Positions 36,747 to 45,810 of a stretch of DNA of 64,000 nucleotides are shown here, piece by piece. The DNA comes from Saccharospirillum sp. MSK14-1 (GTDB taxonomy: Bacteria > Pseudomonadota > Gammaproteobacteria > Pseudomonadales > Natronospirillaceae), in contig NZ_MIES01000033.1 in the NCBI RefSeq assembly GCF_003054965.1, forward strand, positions 1,426,001 to 1,490,000. Direction: 5' to 3'. The notes under the pieces are model-generated. The model did no database searches, had not been told where the DNA came from, and was given only the letters and a program-made list of their open reading frames with translations. Within the stretch, counting starts at the first letter, position 1; every line of letters begins with the position of its first letter. The translations under genes and the position numbers were made by a program.

Positions 36747-37341
36747 GCTCTGGCAATCCAGCCGCAGCCAACTGATGCGCCAGCAACTGCTGCAAACACC
36801 GAGCGCCTGGCTGGCTATGCGCGTGCCCGGTGCAGACGGTTTCTGGTTTGGCAAAGCCACCGCAGAACGGCCGCAATGGATGGTCGGCGCCGGTAACGGG
36901 GAGTCGGCCTTGGCAGACCATTTATTTCGCAGCCGAACAGATGTGTGTGCCATCGCCGCGGGCTGTGGACGCTTCGGACATCATCTGTTCAGTTTGGAGG
37001 GGCAGATGCCGGGTGTTTTTGACGAACAGGTTCGTCACCTGGGAAAAATGCCATGGATCGGCCCAAACGACGTCCAACATCTCGATACCGGAGGCAACGT
37101 TCACTGGCTGGCGGGTCAGCCGCTGTTGCTGGGGACGACGGCGAACCGACTGGTACTGAATGCGGAATTATTTGAACAATGCGCCAAGGCCTACGTGTTG
37201 GCATCTGCCACCGGCCAGACCATTCAACCCCTGCCCTGGCTGGCGCGTTTTATAGCCAACCGACGGCTGCACAACGATCAGCGCGCCGCCGCCTTCCAGG
37301 TGATGAACGGCCAGCTGCCAAAGGAAAGTTACCGCTATTGA
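36718..37341 (+). CDS. Partner of the class II aldolase-like gene, possible second aldolase-type domain
   Basis: 207 aa. Unrecognised with certainty. The residues AWLAMRVPGADGFWFGK, then MPGVFDEQVRHLGKMPWI, then LLLGTTANRLVLNAEL and a C-terminal helix IANRRLHNDQRAAA follow the order seen in the C-terminal part of some class II aldolase-family proteins. The frame starts with ATG after GAGGAAG and overlaps the previous gene by 29 nt, so they are translated together and probably form a complex. Its stop overlaps the end of the convergent acyltransferase by 7 nt. Confidence 0.45.
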   Translation: MTDLIETQRKLWQSSRSQLMRQQLLQTPSAWLAMRVPGADGFWFGKATAERPQWMVGAGNGESALADHLFRSRTDVCAIAAGCGRFGHHLFSLEGQMPGVFDEQVRHLGKMPWIGPNDVQHLDTGGNVHWLAGQPLLLGTTANRLVLNAELFEQCAKAYVLASATGQTIQPLPWLARFIANRRLHNDQRAAAFQVMNGQLPKESYRY

Positions 37342-38510
37342 GTGCCGGGCTGGGCGCTGTCTTCGCCAGGAAGCGTCGCAGCCAGCGGTGCTTGGCCCTG
37401 CTTCATCCGCACCGCATTGGCATATTGACGTAACAGATAAGGCTTCAGGGTGTCGCGAGCACTGCCAACACGGCGCGCCAGCTGCTCAACTTCAGCATTG
37501 GCTGGCTCCGGGGAATCGCCCGCCAGGGTGGTATAAGCCCATTCGTTGGTTTCAAACACGCGGTACAGGTGGTGTACCTGTTCATCAATCGCTTCGGCCA
37601 CCGCTTCGTCAGAGGCGTAGTCACCGTCCAACACATTGCCAAAGGTCAACTGGACCCGGCCTTTCCAACCGGTCATGCCTCGGGCAATGGACTGGATGTC
37701 TTCGTGAGCGCGCTTGCGATAACCGCCTTTTTGCTGCTGAGCGTACAGCTCGCGGGCCTTGGCCAGATCGAGCGGGTCGAGTTCGTAACTGATGCACACC
37801 GGCACGATGTTCAGTTCCCGGATGTAATCACCGAACTCACGATCGTCCGGTTTGCTCAGGCTGAACATATTGATGACGGCTGGGTTGGTTCGGTCGTAGC
37901 CATCTTTAGCACGACCTTCGCGCTGAGCGATCCAGACATTGGCGTTATCGACCGTGATGCAATGATGGATATAGCGCGACAATGTTTGTGCCGCCCGCCA
38001 CTTGGCTTTGACGCCCTTAACGGCGCGCCGCACGATAAAACTCTTATTCAGCCGCATCAGATGCGACGCGAAGGGCTTGCTCAGCAGGTTATCGCCAATG
38101 GCAATGCGCACGGTCTGAAAACCCGCGTGATACAGCGCCCAGTTAACCATGGCCGGATCCATCACAATGTCGCGGTGATTGGAGACAAACAAATAGGCGG
38201 TGTTCGGATCGAGTTTATCGAGACCGCGAACCTCTAAGTCGGAAACCGACTTATCGAGAATACGCTTCACAAACCGCCGTAACCGCGGTTGAAAGTCATC
38301 GACCCGGCGAACCCCGCGAAACTGCCATTTCAACGCCAGCTTAACCAAAGGCCGGATCAACCAGGGCGCCTTGCGATTGAGCCCTGGTGCGATCCAGGAA
38401 GCAATGGCGCTGTGTAATTCAACGTCATTCACAGTGGCCTTGAGCATGGCCGGTAATTCGTCGTCGTGATACGGGCGAATGTCGTCAAATTCAGTGGTCA
38501 TAACAGCCAT
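37335..38510 (-). CDS. 1-acyl-glycerol-3-phosphate acyltransferase family protein
   Basis: 391 aa. The PlsC-like signature is YLFVSNHRDIVMDPAM, an NHRDIVMD form with five residues between His and the second Asp instead of the usual four; the next block is RLNKSFIVRR. Such cytoplasmic or membrane-associated enzymes transfer acyl chains to a lysophospholipid or related acceptor. An N-terminal region of ~90 residues precedes the domain. Start could be 38510 or ATG 38501 (MTTEF). It follows the S66 peptidase gene on the same strand with a 48-nt gap. Confidence 0.78.
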   Translation of the reverse strand: MAVMTTEFDDIRPYHDDELPAMLKATVNDVELHSAIASWIAPGLNRKAPWLIRPLVKLALKWQFRGVRRVDDFQPRLRRFVKRILDKSVSDLEVRGLDKLDPNTAYLFVSNHRDIVMDPAMVNWALYHAGFQTVRIAIGDNLLSKPFASHLMRLNKSFIVRRAVKGVKAKWRAAQTLSRYIHHCITVDNANVWIAQREGRAKDGYDRTNPAVINMFSLSKPDDREFGDYIRELNIVPVCISYELDPLDLAKARELYAQQQKGGYRKRAHEDIQSIARGMTGWKGRVQLTFGNVLDGDYASDEAVAEAIDEQVHHLYRVFETNEWAYTTLAGDSPEPANAEVEQLARRVGSARDTLKPYLLRQYANAVRMKQGQAPLAATLPGEDSAQPGTQ

Positions 38511-38558
38511 TTCGCAGGGAATGAGTGCCGGCTACTCTACCCTATCTTTTTAGCAAAA

Positions 38559-39608
38559 TCAGTCACTTGGCCCGGTCGAGGGCTCACACAGCCGCAACTG
38601 CTGAGCGTCGCAATCGATCGCGATAGTCGCCCCCACCGGCAACACCCACATCGGATCGGTATGCCCAAAGTCCAGGTGAGTCACCAAGGGCATCGCCAGT
38701 CCGGCCTCGTCACGCACACCCCGCAATAGCGCCCTATCATAATCGGCAAACTGTTCTGGCCGACAACCGCCAGGACGGCCCAGCAGAATACCGTTTAGAC
38801 GACGCAATACGCCCATGGCATCCAGAGACCGAATGAACCGCAACAGACGATCCGGAGGCGGAGCCTCTTCCGAGGTTTCCATAAAGAGCACCGCGTCCTG
38901 CCATTGATCGAGCGTCGGCCACAGCGGTGTACCCGGCAGTTCATTGAGCGAGTCCATACAGCCGCCCAGCAAATGACCTCGCACCTCGCCACGGCCTTGC
39001 AACCACTGCCATTGGGTCGGCTGTTCGCGCGGCCGGGTAGGACTGCCGGCAATGGGAATGTCCCAGTCCACCACATCGGTCGACCAGACACCTTCGTTTT
39101 CAGGCAGTGTCCATTGTGGTTGCGGTTCAAATAAAGTGGCGCGCACGCTGTCGACCATAAAGGGCAGCAGACCGCCACGCTCGCCAAAACCGGCCATGAT
39201 GGACGGACCATAATAAGAGCGCACTCCGGCGCGCAAACACGCCAGATGCGTGATGGTACTGTCGGAATACCCCAGAAAGACTTTGGGATTGGCACGCAGG
39301 ACATCGAAATCCAGAAACGGCAGCAGGCGGATGGAATCATCGCCTCCAATGGTCGAGACCACACCGGCGATGTTGGGATCCGCAAAGGCCTGCATTAAAT
39401 CATCCGCGCGGGCCGATGGGTTTTGTGCCAGCCAGTTCGCAGCGCGCAATGCATTGGGCATCGCCACCAATTCAACCCCGAACTCGGCTTCCAGCTGACG
39501 CTTACCCAATGCATATTGCTGTGGAAAAACACCCGGACCGCCCCAGGACAAACTGACCGCCGCCAGGCGATCACCCGCGCGTAAGGCACGGGGAATGTGT
39601 AATTGCAC
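38559..39608 (-). CDS. S66-family LD-carboxypeptidase (LdcA/MccF-like)
   Basis: 349 aa, no signal peptide. S66 serine peptidases use a Ser-Glu-His triad. The nucleophile is in FLGYSDSTITHL; the Glu follows MCGCMDSL-like segments (GGCMDSLNEL and LFMETSEEAPP); the His is in THLDFGHTDP. LdcA trims the murein tetrapeptide in recycling, while MccF hydrolyses microcin C. The extra ~40 residues and PPPDRLLRFIRSLDAMG resemble the MccF subgroup, but the call between the two is inference. Confidence 0.82.
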   Translation of the reverse strand: MQLHIPRALRAGDRLAAVSLSWGGPGVFPQQYALGKRQLEAEFGVELVAMPNALRAANWLAQNPSARADDLMQAFADPNIAGVVSTIGGDDSIRLLPFLDFDVLRANPKVFLGYSDSTITHLACLRAGVRSYYGPSIMAGFGERGGLLPFMVDSVRATLFEPQPQWTLPENEGVWSTDVVDWDIPIAGSPTRPREQPTQWQWLQGRGEVRGHLLGGCMDSLNELPGTPLWPTLDQWQDAVLFMETSEEAPPPDRLLRFIRSLDAMGVLRRLNGILLGRPGGCRPEQFADYDRALLRGVRDEAGLAMPLVTHLDFGHTDPMWVLPVGATIAIDCDAQQLRLCEPSTGPSD

Positions 39609-39765
39609 GATGACTGCCTTTTGATCGAGTACACCACTATCTCAACACTCCGTCCCAGCGATGCCAAGGCCTTGTCAGCACCGACGCCAAGCGCCAGACT
39701 TGAAAAGTCCGTGCTGACGACCACCTAAGGCTTTAATCGGCCTGTAACTTGAGACTGCCCAAGCC

Positions 39766-40395
39766 ATGAGCGCCCGCGATGACATCTTGCAACTGCTTAA
39801 ACGCAGCGACGCCCTGACGGCAGCCGACGTCGGCGCAGCGACGGGCCTGACCAGCATGGGCGCCCGCGGGCATCTGGAACGTATGGAGCGCGATGGCCTG
39901 GTGCACTGGCAGGAAACCCCCGGCGGTCGCGGTCGTCCGCGTCGACTTTGGCGCTTGACCCGTGACGGCCATGATCGCTTTGGTGATCGTCACGACCGCC
40001 TCACGGTCGAACTGATCAGTCAGGTTCGTCACCTGTTCGGCGAAGACGGCTTGGAGCGTTTAATCAGCGAACGCGAAAACAACCAACGTCAGCGCTATCG
40101 CAATGCACTAAACGATGTCGGCAACAACGCCGAAGCCAAACTGGATGCGCTCGCCAACGAACGGTCGCGCGAAGGTTATATGGCGGAAGTCATCGCCACC
40201 GACGGTGGCTGGGAATTGATCGAGCATCACTGCCCTATCTGCAGCGCCGCACAAGACTGCCAAAATTTTTGTCGTTCTGAGTTATCGGTGTTTCGGGACA
40301 GCCTGGGTCCAGACTTTCAGGTTGAACGCGCGGAACATTTGCTCAGTGACGGCCAACGTTGCCGCTACGCCATTCGTCGACGGGAAAAACCATGA
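39766..40395 (+). CDS. SufR-like winged-helix regulator with Cys cluster site
   Basis: 209 aa. N-terminal winged helix (residues 5-65, LTAADVGAATGLTSMGARG and HLERMERDGLV) then a helical region and a Cys-rich C-terminus. Cys156, Cys159, Cys169 and Cys199 sit in HHCPICSAAQDCQNFC and GQRCRYAI, the spacing of SufR-family Fe-S cluster regulators that repress Fe-S assembly operons. An additional Cys165 is present. No suf genes are in the window. It overlaps yfbR by ATGA, so they are co-transcribed. Confidence 0.8.
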   Translation: MSARDDILQLLKRSDALTAADVGAATGLTSMGARGHLERMERDGLVHWQETPGGRGRPRRLWRLTRDGHDRFGDRHDRLTVELISQVRHLFGEDGLERLISERENNQRQRYRNALNDVGNNAEAKLDALANERSREGYMAEVIATDGGWELIEHHCPICSAAQDCQNFCRSELSVFRDSLGPDFQVERAEHLLSDGQRCRYAIRRREKP

Positions 40396-41006
40396 CCACC
40401 TATCGTTTCTTCGCTTACTTAAGTCGACTGCGTTGGATCAAACGCTGGGGACTCAAACGCAACGTGATCGAAGAAAACGTCATGGAACATTCCTGGCAAG
40501 TGGCAACCATCGCTCACGCTCTGGCGGTGATCCGCAACGAACAGTTTCAGGGCCAGTGCTCACCGGAAAGTGTCGCAACGGCGGCGCTCTATCACGATGT
40601 CGGTGAAATCATTACCGGCGATTTGCCGTCGCCGATTAAATACCACTCCAGCACCATCACCTCTGCCTACAAAGCGATTGAAGACGAAGCCGAACAGGAA
40701 ATGCTGGCGCAGTTACCCGACTGGATGCGCAAAGCCTATACGCCTTATTTGCGGCATCAATCCATGGACCCGGAAGTCGCCGAACTGGTGAAGGCGGCCG
40801 ATTTAATCAGCGCTTATTTGAAGTGTCAGTCAGAATTGAACGCCAACAACCAGGAGTTTTCCCGAGCGGCGCTCGATATTGAACGCAAAATTCGCAAGCT
40901 GGAGCATCCGGAAGCGGATTATTTTATGACCCACTTTGTCGAATCCTACCAACTGACGCTGGATGAATTACTGATTCAACACGAGAAAAACAACGGTCGT
41001 CGCTGA
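40392..41006 (+). CDS. yfbR: 5'-deoxynucleotidase YfbR
   Basis: 204 aa from ATG overlapping the regulator stop. HD-domain phosphatase acting on deoxyribonucleoside 5'-monophosphates. Visible metal and catalytic residues: ENVMEHSWQVATIAH, ALYHDVGEIITGDLP (HD), and the later Asp in VKAADLISAYLKC. Length and motifs are those of E. coli YfbR. Convergent with the RutR-like repressor, 6 nt apart. Confidence 0.92.
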   Translation: MTTYRFFAYLSRLRWIKRWGLKRNVIEENVMEHSWQVATIAHALAVIRNEQFQGQCSPESVATAALYHDVGEIITGDLPSPIKYHSSTITSAYKAIEDEAEQEMLAQLPDWMRKAYTPYLRHQSMDPEVAELVKAADLISAYLKCQSELNANNQEFSRAALDIERKIRKLEHPEADYFMTHFVESYQLTLDELLIQHEKNNGRR

Positions 41007-41012
41007 GCCGAA

Positions 41013-41672
41013 TCAGCCCAAGCCAACCCCTTTGAGTACCACATGCGTCACCGTTTCCACGGCGGTGTTGTAGTCCGCTTCATCCAATTCTTCTGAATCC
41101 AGCGCCCACTGCACCTGGGTGGCAAAGTCAGCGTAGTGCTGGGTTGCGCCCCAGATTAAAAACATCAGATGCAGCGGGTCGACCGGGTCCATCTTGCCCG
41201 CATCAATCCACGCCTGCATCACCTTGGCACGGCCTCGTGCCCAGATGTGCAGATCGTCTGCCAGATATTTTTTCAGATGCGGAGCGCCCTGAATCACTTC
41301 GATGGCGAAAATTTTCGACGCCAACGGATGACTGCGTGAGTAACGAATCTTGGCGCGGATGTAGGCTCCGATGGCCTCAGCCGGGTCGTCATCCACAGTG
41401 GCATCGTTAAACGACTGATTCCACATGCCCAGAATGTCCGACAGCACCGCGCCATAAAGCCCGGCCTTGTTCTGGAAGTAGTACAGAATGTTGGATTTGG
41501 GCAACCCCGCCCGCTCGGCAATGGCATTCAATGAAGCGCCACGAAAGCCGTGCTGGGAAAATTCCATTTCCGCTGCTTTCAGAATGACCGCTTCATTTTG
41601 CTGCCGAATGCGTCCGGCTTTTTCCTTGGTCTGAAATTCTTCCTTCAGCCGTTTTTGGGCCTGATCGACCAT
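41013..41672 (-). CDS. TetR-family RutR-like transcriptional regulator
   Basis: 219 aa. N-terminal TetR helix-turn-helix (AEMEFSQHGFRGASLNAIAE then RAGLPKSNILYYFQNKAGLY). The family's C-terminal part with HLKKYLADDLHIWARGRAKVM matches the RutR/YcfQ subgroup that senses pyrimidine or purine status. It lies downstream of guaD on the same strand and a RutR-type palindrome lies upstream of guaD, so it likely controls purine catabolism and itself. Confidence 0.85.
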   Translation of the reverse strand: MVDQAQKRLKEEFQTKEKAGRIRQQNEAVILKAAEMEFSQHGFRGASLNAIAERAGLPKSNILYYFQNKAGLYGAVLSDILGMWNQSFNDATVDDDPAEAIGAYIRAKIRYSRSHPLASKIFAIEVIQGAPHLKKYLADDLHIWARGRAKVMQAWIDAGKMDPVDPLHLMFLIWGATQHYADFATQVQWALDSEELDEADYNTAVETVTHVVLKGVGLG

Positions 41673-41761
41673 GGTGGCGTCCTACACTGCAAAGGGATGA
41701 TTTAAAGCACCTGCGTCCATTTCGTGCACAGGCGCCTTAACTTACTGATTCCGCGTTGTTT

Positions 41762-43081
41762 TTAGCTTATGGATGTTGTCTGACCATTGCAATAACGACG
41801 CACACCCGACACCCAGGTTGCCTGGGTTAAACGCTCGTCACCCAGAATGACCAGAGCAAACAATTGCTCATCAAGCGCTTCGACACCCTCAAGGCGCGTC
41901 GACAAATTGTGGCTGGCCGCCGGATTCAACACCACCAGATCCGCCTGTTTGCCGATGTCCAGCGTGCCGATGTCATCGCCCAGATGCAGCGCCTCGGCGT
42001 TACCCTGGGTGATCTGGTGCAACAACCAACCGGCCGATAACTTCTGGCCGCGAAGCTGCGCCACTTTATAGGCCTCAGCCGCTGACACTAATTGCGACAA
42101 CGAGGTGCCACCGCCCACATCTGTCGCCAGACTCAGCGCCACGCCTTCGGCCTGCGCACGTTGGAAATCAAATAAGCCACTGCCGAGGAAGGTATTGGAA
42201 GTCGGGCAAACCGCCAGACGCGCACCATTACGCGCCAGCGACTGCCATTCGCGATCGGTCAAATGCAGACCGTGCGCCAGGACAGCGTGGTCGTTCAGCA
42301 AGCCATAACGTTCATAGACGTCGACGTAGTCTTTGGCATCGGGAAACAGCGACTGCACCCAAGCCACTTCATCCGGGTTTTCCGACACGTGCGTCTGGCT
42401 GTAAAGGCCGTCCGCGAGCGTCATCAAGGCGCCAGCGCCTTCCAGCTGTGCTTCGGTCGAGGTCGGTGCAAACCGCGGTGTGACCGCATAGCGCAAACGG
42501 TCGCGACCGTGCCAGCGTTCGATCAAACGCGCACTGGCGTCAAACCCGCTTTGGGCGGTATCGCGCAGAAAATCGGGGCAATGACGATCCATCAACACCT
42601 TGCCAGCAATCATTGCCATGCCGCGGCTTTGGGCAGCTTCGAACAGCGCATCGGTGGCGTCTTCATGCACAGTACCAAACACCATGGCCGTGGTGGTGCC
42701 GTGCGCGAGCAAACTGTCGAGGAAGGCACTGCTGGCCTGGCGTGCCACGGCGGGATCTTCGAATCGCCGTTCAGCAGGAAAGGTGTAGCGCTCCAGCCAA
42801 TCCAGTAACTGTTCACCCCAACTCGCCATTACCGGCATCTGAGCGGCATGAACGTGGCTGTCGATAAAACCGGGCAGTAACCAGGCATTGCCATAATCGT
42901 AGATGCTGTCGAAGGCGTTGCGTGGCCAGGGCAAGTCGGCACGATCGCCGTGCCAATGAATGCGGCCATCGGCTAATACCAGCGCAGCCTGAGGCTGATG
43001 GCGGAACTCAGTCGGAGTTGGAAAGTCGAGCGTTTGAGCCAGCAGCAATGTCGCGCCGGCGGGAAGGGCGGTCTCGGTCAT
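41762..43081 (-). CDS. guaD: Guanine deaminase
   Basis: 439 aa. It converts guanine to xanthine and ammonia. Amidohydrolase motifs: PGFIDSHVHAAQ (metal His pair), HVSENPDEVAW, HGLHLTDREW and SLATDVGGGTSLS for the later His and Asp. The MPVMASWGEQLLDWLERYTFPAE block is specific for GuaD. A RutR-like palindrome is 43 nt upstream of the start and the RutR-like repressor gene is downstream, which supports a regulated purine-use unit. Confidence 0.94.
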   Translation of the reverse strand: MTETALPAGATLLLAQTLDFPTPTEFRHQPQAALVLADGRIHWHGDRADLPWPRNAFDSIYDYGNAWLLPGFIDSHVHAAQMPVMASWGEQLLDWLERYTFPAERRFEDPAVARQASSAFLDSLLAHGTTTAMVFGTVHEDATDALFEAAQSRGMAMIAGKVLMDRHCPDFLRDTAQSGFDASARLIERWHGRDRLRYAVTPRFAPTSTEAQLEGAGALMTLADGLYSQTHVSENPDEVAWVQSLFPDAKDYVDVYERYGLLNDHAVLAHGLHLTDREWQSLARNGARLAVCPTSNTFLGSGLFDFQRAQAEGVALSLATDVGGGTSLSQLVSAAEAYKVAQLRGQKLSAGWLLHQITQGNAEALHLGDDIGTLDIGKQADLVVLNPAASHNLSTRLEGVEALDEQLFALVILGDERLTQATWVSGVRRYCNGQTTSIS

Positions 43082-43123
43082 GACGGCCTGAGGGGTAGTT
43101 GATACGGGCCAAGGATAGCAAAG

Positions 43124-43139
43124 CTGACCATGCGGTCAA
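43124..43139. promoter_or_regulatory. RutR-type operator upstream of guaD
   Basis: CTGACCATGCGGTCAA at 43124-43139 has inverted arms TGACC/GGTCA around ATGC and matches TTGACC-N4-GGTCAA in all but one outer base. The E. coli RutR consensus is of this kind. Its centre is 50 nt upstream of the guaD ATG. The regulator gene downstream of guaD is the presumed reader. Confidence 0.7.
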
Positions 43140-43175
43140 CTCTTCATCCATTGCCCGAACCACGACACCCGTTAT

Positions 43176-43883
43176 TCAGGGCAACCACAGCTCAAAGCTG
43201 GCGCCGCCCTGGTCATCATTCGACAGCTTGATGGTACCGTGTTGCTTACCGTTACGGTGCAAGCTGGCAATCTGATAACAGAAGAACAATCCCAGGCCGG
43301 TGCTGCCGGTCTGAAAGTTGACGTCACCCTGCTCGTCTTCGGTGCCCATAAAATTGAGCATCTTCTCCGGGTAGCCTTCACCGTTATCGATCACCCGAAT
43401 CGACAAACCACCGTCGCGTTCCGCTACCTGTACGTCCACGCGGTCTTTGGTGTAACGGATGCAGTTGGTCAGAATATTCGCCAGCACACTTTCGATCAGC
43501 GCCGGATCCATGTACCAAACGCAATCGCGGTCCTCCATCTCGATGTTCAGCTCGATGCCCAGCGCCGCGAGGCTTTCGGTGTAACGGGAACTGGCATCCT
43601 GCACCACCTCTTCCACCGGCACATCGTCGAAGCTCGGATGAAAGGTGTTGTGGTGCATGCGGTACAAACCCAGCATGTGCACCAGGTCGTTATTAATACG
43701 ACCGGTTTCCAGACGAATACGATTCAAATACGCCGCGCCTTCCGGGCTCGCCTGTTCAACCTCAGCCATCACGTCGCGGATCTGGTCATCTATCAGACTC
43801 AGAGCATTTTTCACATCATGAACGGTCGACGCCATGATGGTGTTCATGTCGAGTTCCAGCTTATTCATCGACTGCCTCGTCAT
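43176..43883 (-). CDS. Soluble sensor histidine kinase
   Basis: About 235 aa, no transmembrane segment. His22 is in STVHDVKNALSLIDDQI, a DHp helix of the HDxKN type; the ATPase has N-box LTNCIRYTKD, G1 VIDNGEGYPE and G2 TGLGLFFCYQ. ATG 43883 overlaps the response-regulator stop as ATGA; ATG 43868 has GAGG at a better distance. As no sensory domain is present, the kinase probably receives its signal from a partner protein. It follows the response regulator directly. Confidence 0.85.
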   Translation of the reverse strand: MTRQSMNKLELDMNTIMASTVHDVKNALSLIDDQIRDVMAEVEQASPEGAAYLNRIRLETGRINNDLVHMLGLYRMHHNTFHPSFDDVPVEEVVQDASSRYTESLAALGIELNIEMEDRDCVWYMDPALIESVLANILTNCIRYTKDRVDVQVAERDGGLSIRVIDNGEGYPEKMLNFMGTEDEQGDVNFQTGSTGLGLFFCYQIASLHRNGKQHGTIKLSNDDQGGASFELWLP

Positions 43884-45535
43884 TGAGCGATGACTGCGCC
43901 ATCGGTCAGATCGTTGAGTTTGGAGCGAATGGTCAGGTAGCGATCGTACTGATAGTGATCGCGTGGCAGGTAGCTTAGTCGCTTGACCAACTCCACGCAC
44001 TGATCGAGTCGCTGCTTGGTCGGCGAACCGGTGCCCACTTCCAACAGGCTCGACTGCACCAGGTTAAGAATAATGCCCGGGTGACGCGGCGACAGCTCCA
44101 GGGCTTCCTCGAACTGACCCACTGCCTCGGTATAGCGCTTCTTCTTGTAGTGCTCGATACCCTGAATGTTCATGTGATGCGCTTTTTCGCGCGACTCGGC
44201 CGTGGTTGTCGGCTCGGTCTGAACCTGATTCAAACGCTCCAGGAAAGCCTTGGACGAACGGTGGTAATCACGCAGCTTGTCGATCAGCTCGTCCGCCAGT
44301 TCGTTCTCGCCTTTTTCGTAGATGATTTCCGCAATATCGACGGCGCTGTCCTGAGACAGCTCTTCCATCTTGCGAGACGCCTTTTGCGCCAACTCTTTAA
44401 TAAAGCCATCGGCGCGGGCCCGCGTATCCTGCGGATCGTTCAGGAAGGAACGATAAGCGCGCGATACCAGATCGGCATCGGTATCGTCGGGGAAATTCTT
44501 CATTAACTTCTTTAGGTACGTCATCGCATCAAGACGTAACCGGCGACGCTGCGCTTCGTTGGTTTCCAGCGCCATCCGCGTCCGGGTGGCCCTCAAGGCA
44601 TCTTTATAGACATCCGGTGCGTCGTGCATGGTGCCTTCGCACAGATTGACCACCTCTTTATATGCGCGGGTGGCCGTGGCCAGATCCCCATTACCGGTCG
44701 CTACCTTGGCCAGACTGCGCTGACGCGGAATGCTCAACGGCGAGCGCTCCAATGCCTGCTCCAGTGTATGCTGAACGTGCTCGGGTTGCTTCAGCATGTT
44801 CTGCACCTGAGCCAGCAAATCGTAGGCGTCGATCAGATTGGGTTCTTTGTTGATCAGGTTGCGCAGGCCTTTTTCCGCCTTTGGCAATTCCTTACGGGCT
44901 ACCTGAATGCGGTGAACTTCCAGGCGCGCCCAGGGGTATTCGCGTTCTTTGAGCACAATGCCGAGGAATTTGGTGGCGTCTTCCAACCGATCCAGCTTCA
45001 GCAACGCCTGATGGTATTTGCGCTGTGCCCAGGAGCGATACCGGCTCTTGCTCTTGATCAGATCGCGGCACATCTTGGCCACTTCGGCCCAATTGCCTTT
45101 ATCCAAAGCGGCATTGACCGGCCGCAGTTCTTCTTGCCGGTCCATCCAACGCACCAGACGCTGTTTGAGCGTATCCATGGCAAAGGGCTTGGCCAGGTAA
45201 TCGTCCGGTTGGAATTCCAGGGTGCCCATCACCCGGTCACGCGAGGTTTCGGCGGTGATCATGACGAAGATGGTTTCATGCGACAGCCAGCCGCGCTTAC
45301 GCCACTCTTCCAGCAGCTGAGACCCGTTTTTACCCTTTTCCAGGTTGTAGTCGCACATCACGATATCGAGCTTCTGCTCCCGAACAATGCGGGTGGCCTC
45401 ATTACCGTGTGCTGCTTCAAAAACATTTCGAAGCCCAATGGAAGTAATCATGCTTTTGATCGACTTACGCACGTTGGCAAAGTCGTCGACCAACAAGACG
45501 TGCTTATTGAGCGAATCTGATAAGTCCAAACCCAT
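43880..45535 (-). CDS. Response regulator with C-terminal TPR domain
   Basis: 551 aa from ATG 45535 after AGGAG. Residues 10-130 are a CheY-like receiver (HVLLVDDFANVRKSIKS, Asp62 in VMCDYNLEKGKNG, Lys in YLAKPFAMDTLKQRLV). The rest is helical with TPR-type motifs near 200-320 and 445-520 (AHHMNIQGIEHYKKKRYTEAVGQFEEALEL). No DNA-binding, GGDEF or EAL domain is seen, so output is probably protein binding. It is co-transcribed with the kinase. The TPR tail could link to membrane or translocon partners. Confidence 0.88.
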   Translation of the reverse strand: MGLDLSDSLNKHVLLVDDFANVRKSIKSMITSIGLRNVFEAAHGNEATRIVREQKLDIVMCDYNLEKGKNGSQLLEEWRKRGWLSHETIFVMITAETSRDRVMGTLEFQPDDYLAKPFAMDTLKQRLVRWMDRQEELRPVNAALDKGNWAEVAKMCRDLIKSKSRYRSWAQRKYHQALLKLDRLEDATKFLGIVLKEREYPWARLEVHRIQVARKELPKAEKGLRNLINKEPNLIDAYDLLAQVQNMLKQPEHVQHTLEQALERSPLSIPRQRSLAKVATGNGDLATATRAYKEVVNLCEGTMHDAPDVYKDALRATRTRMALETNEAQRRRLRLDAMTYLKKLMKNFPDDTDADLVSRAYRSFLNDPQDTRARADGFIKELAQKASRKMEELSQDSAVDIAEIIYEKGENELADELIDKLRDYHRSSKAFLERLNQVQTEPTTTAESREKAHHMNIQGIEHYKKKRYTEAVGQFEEALELSPRHPGIILNLVQSSLLEVGTGSPTKQRLDQCVELVKRLSYLPRDHYQYDRYLTIRSKLNDLTDGAVIAQ

Positions 45536-45810
45536 TAGGGCTCCTTTATTACTGCACCAGCGTGGCCGGCATACCAATTAATAGGCCGCACTGTTAAACT
45601 GATCACAAAGTGGACAATTCACGGTCAGATAAAGCTCTAACCGCGTGGTTGACCGCACCAAATAAGGTTACTTTGCGAACTGATAGGCAAACTGCACCTA
45701 AGCATAGCAACCAACGCACAACTTAAGTAGTTCCCAGCCCGATTATTGCAGTTATCGTCCATTTGACGCTGCAATTGAGGACGGGATCATTTGCCACGGA
45801 CGAAGTATCA

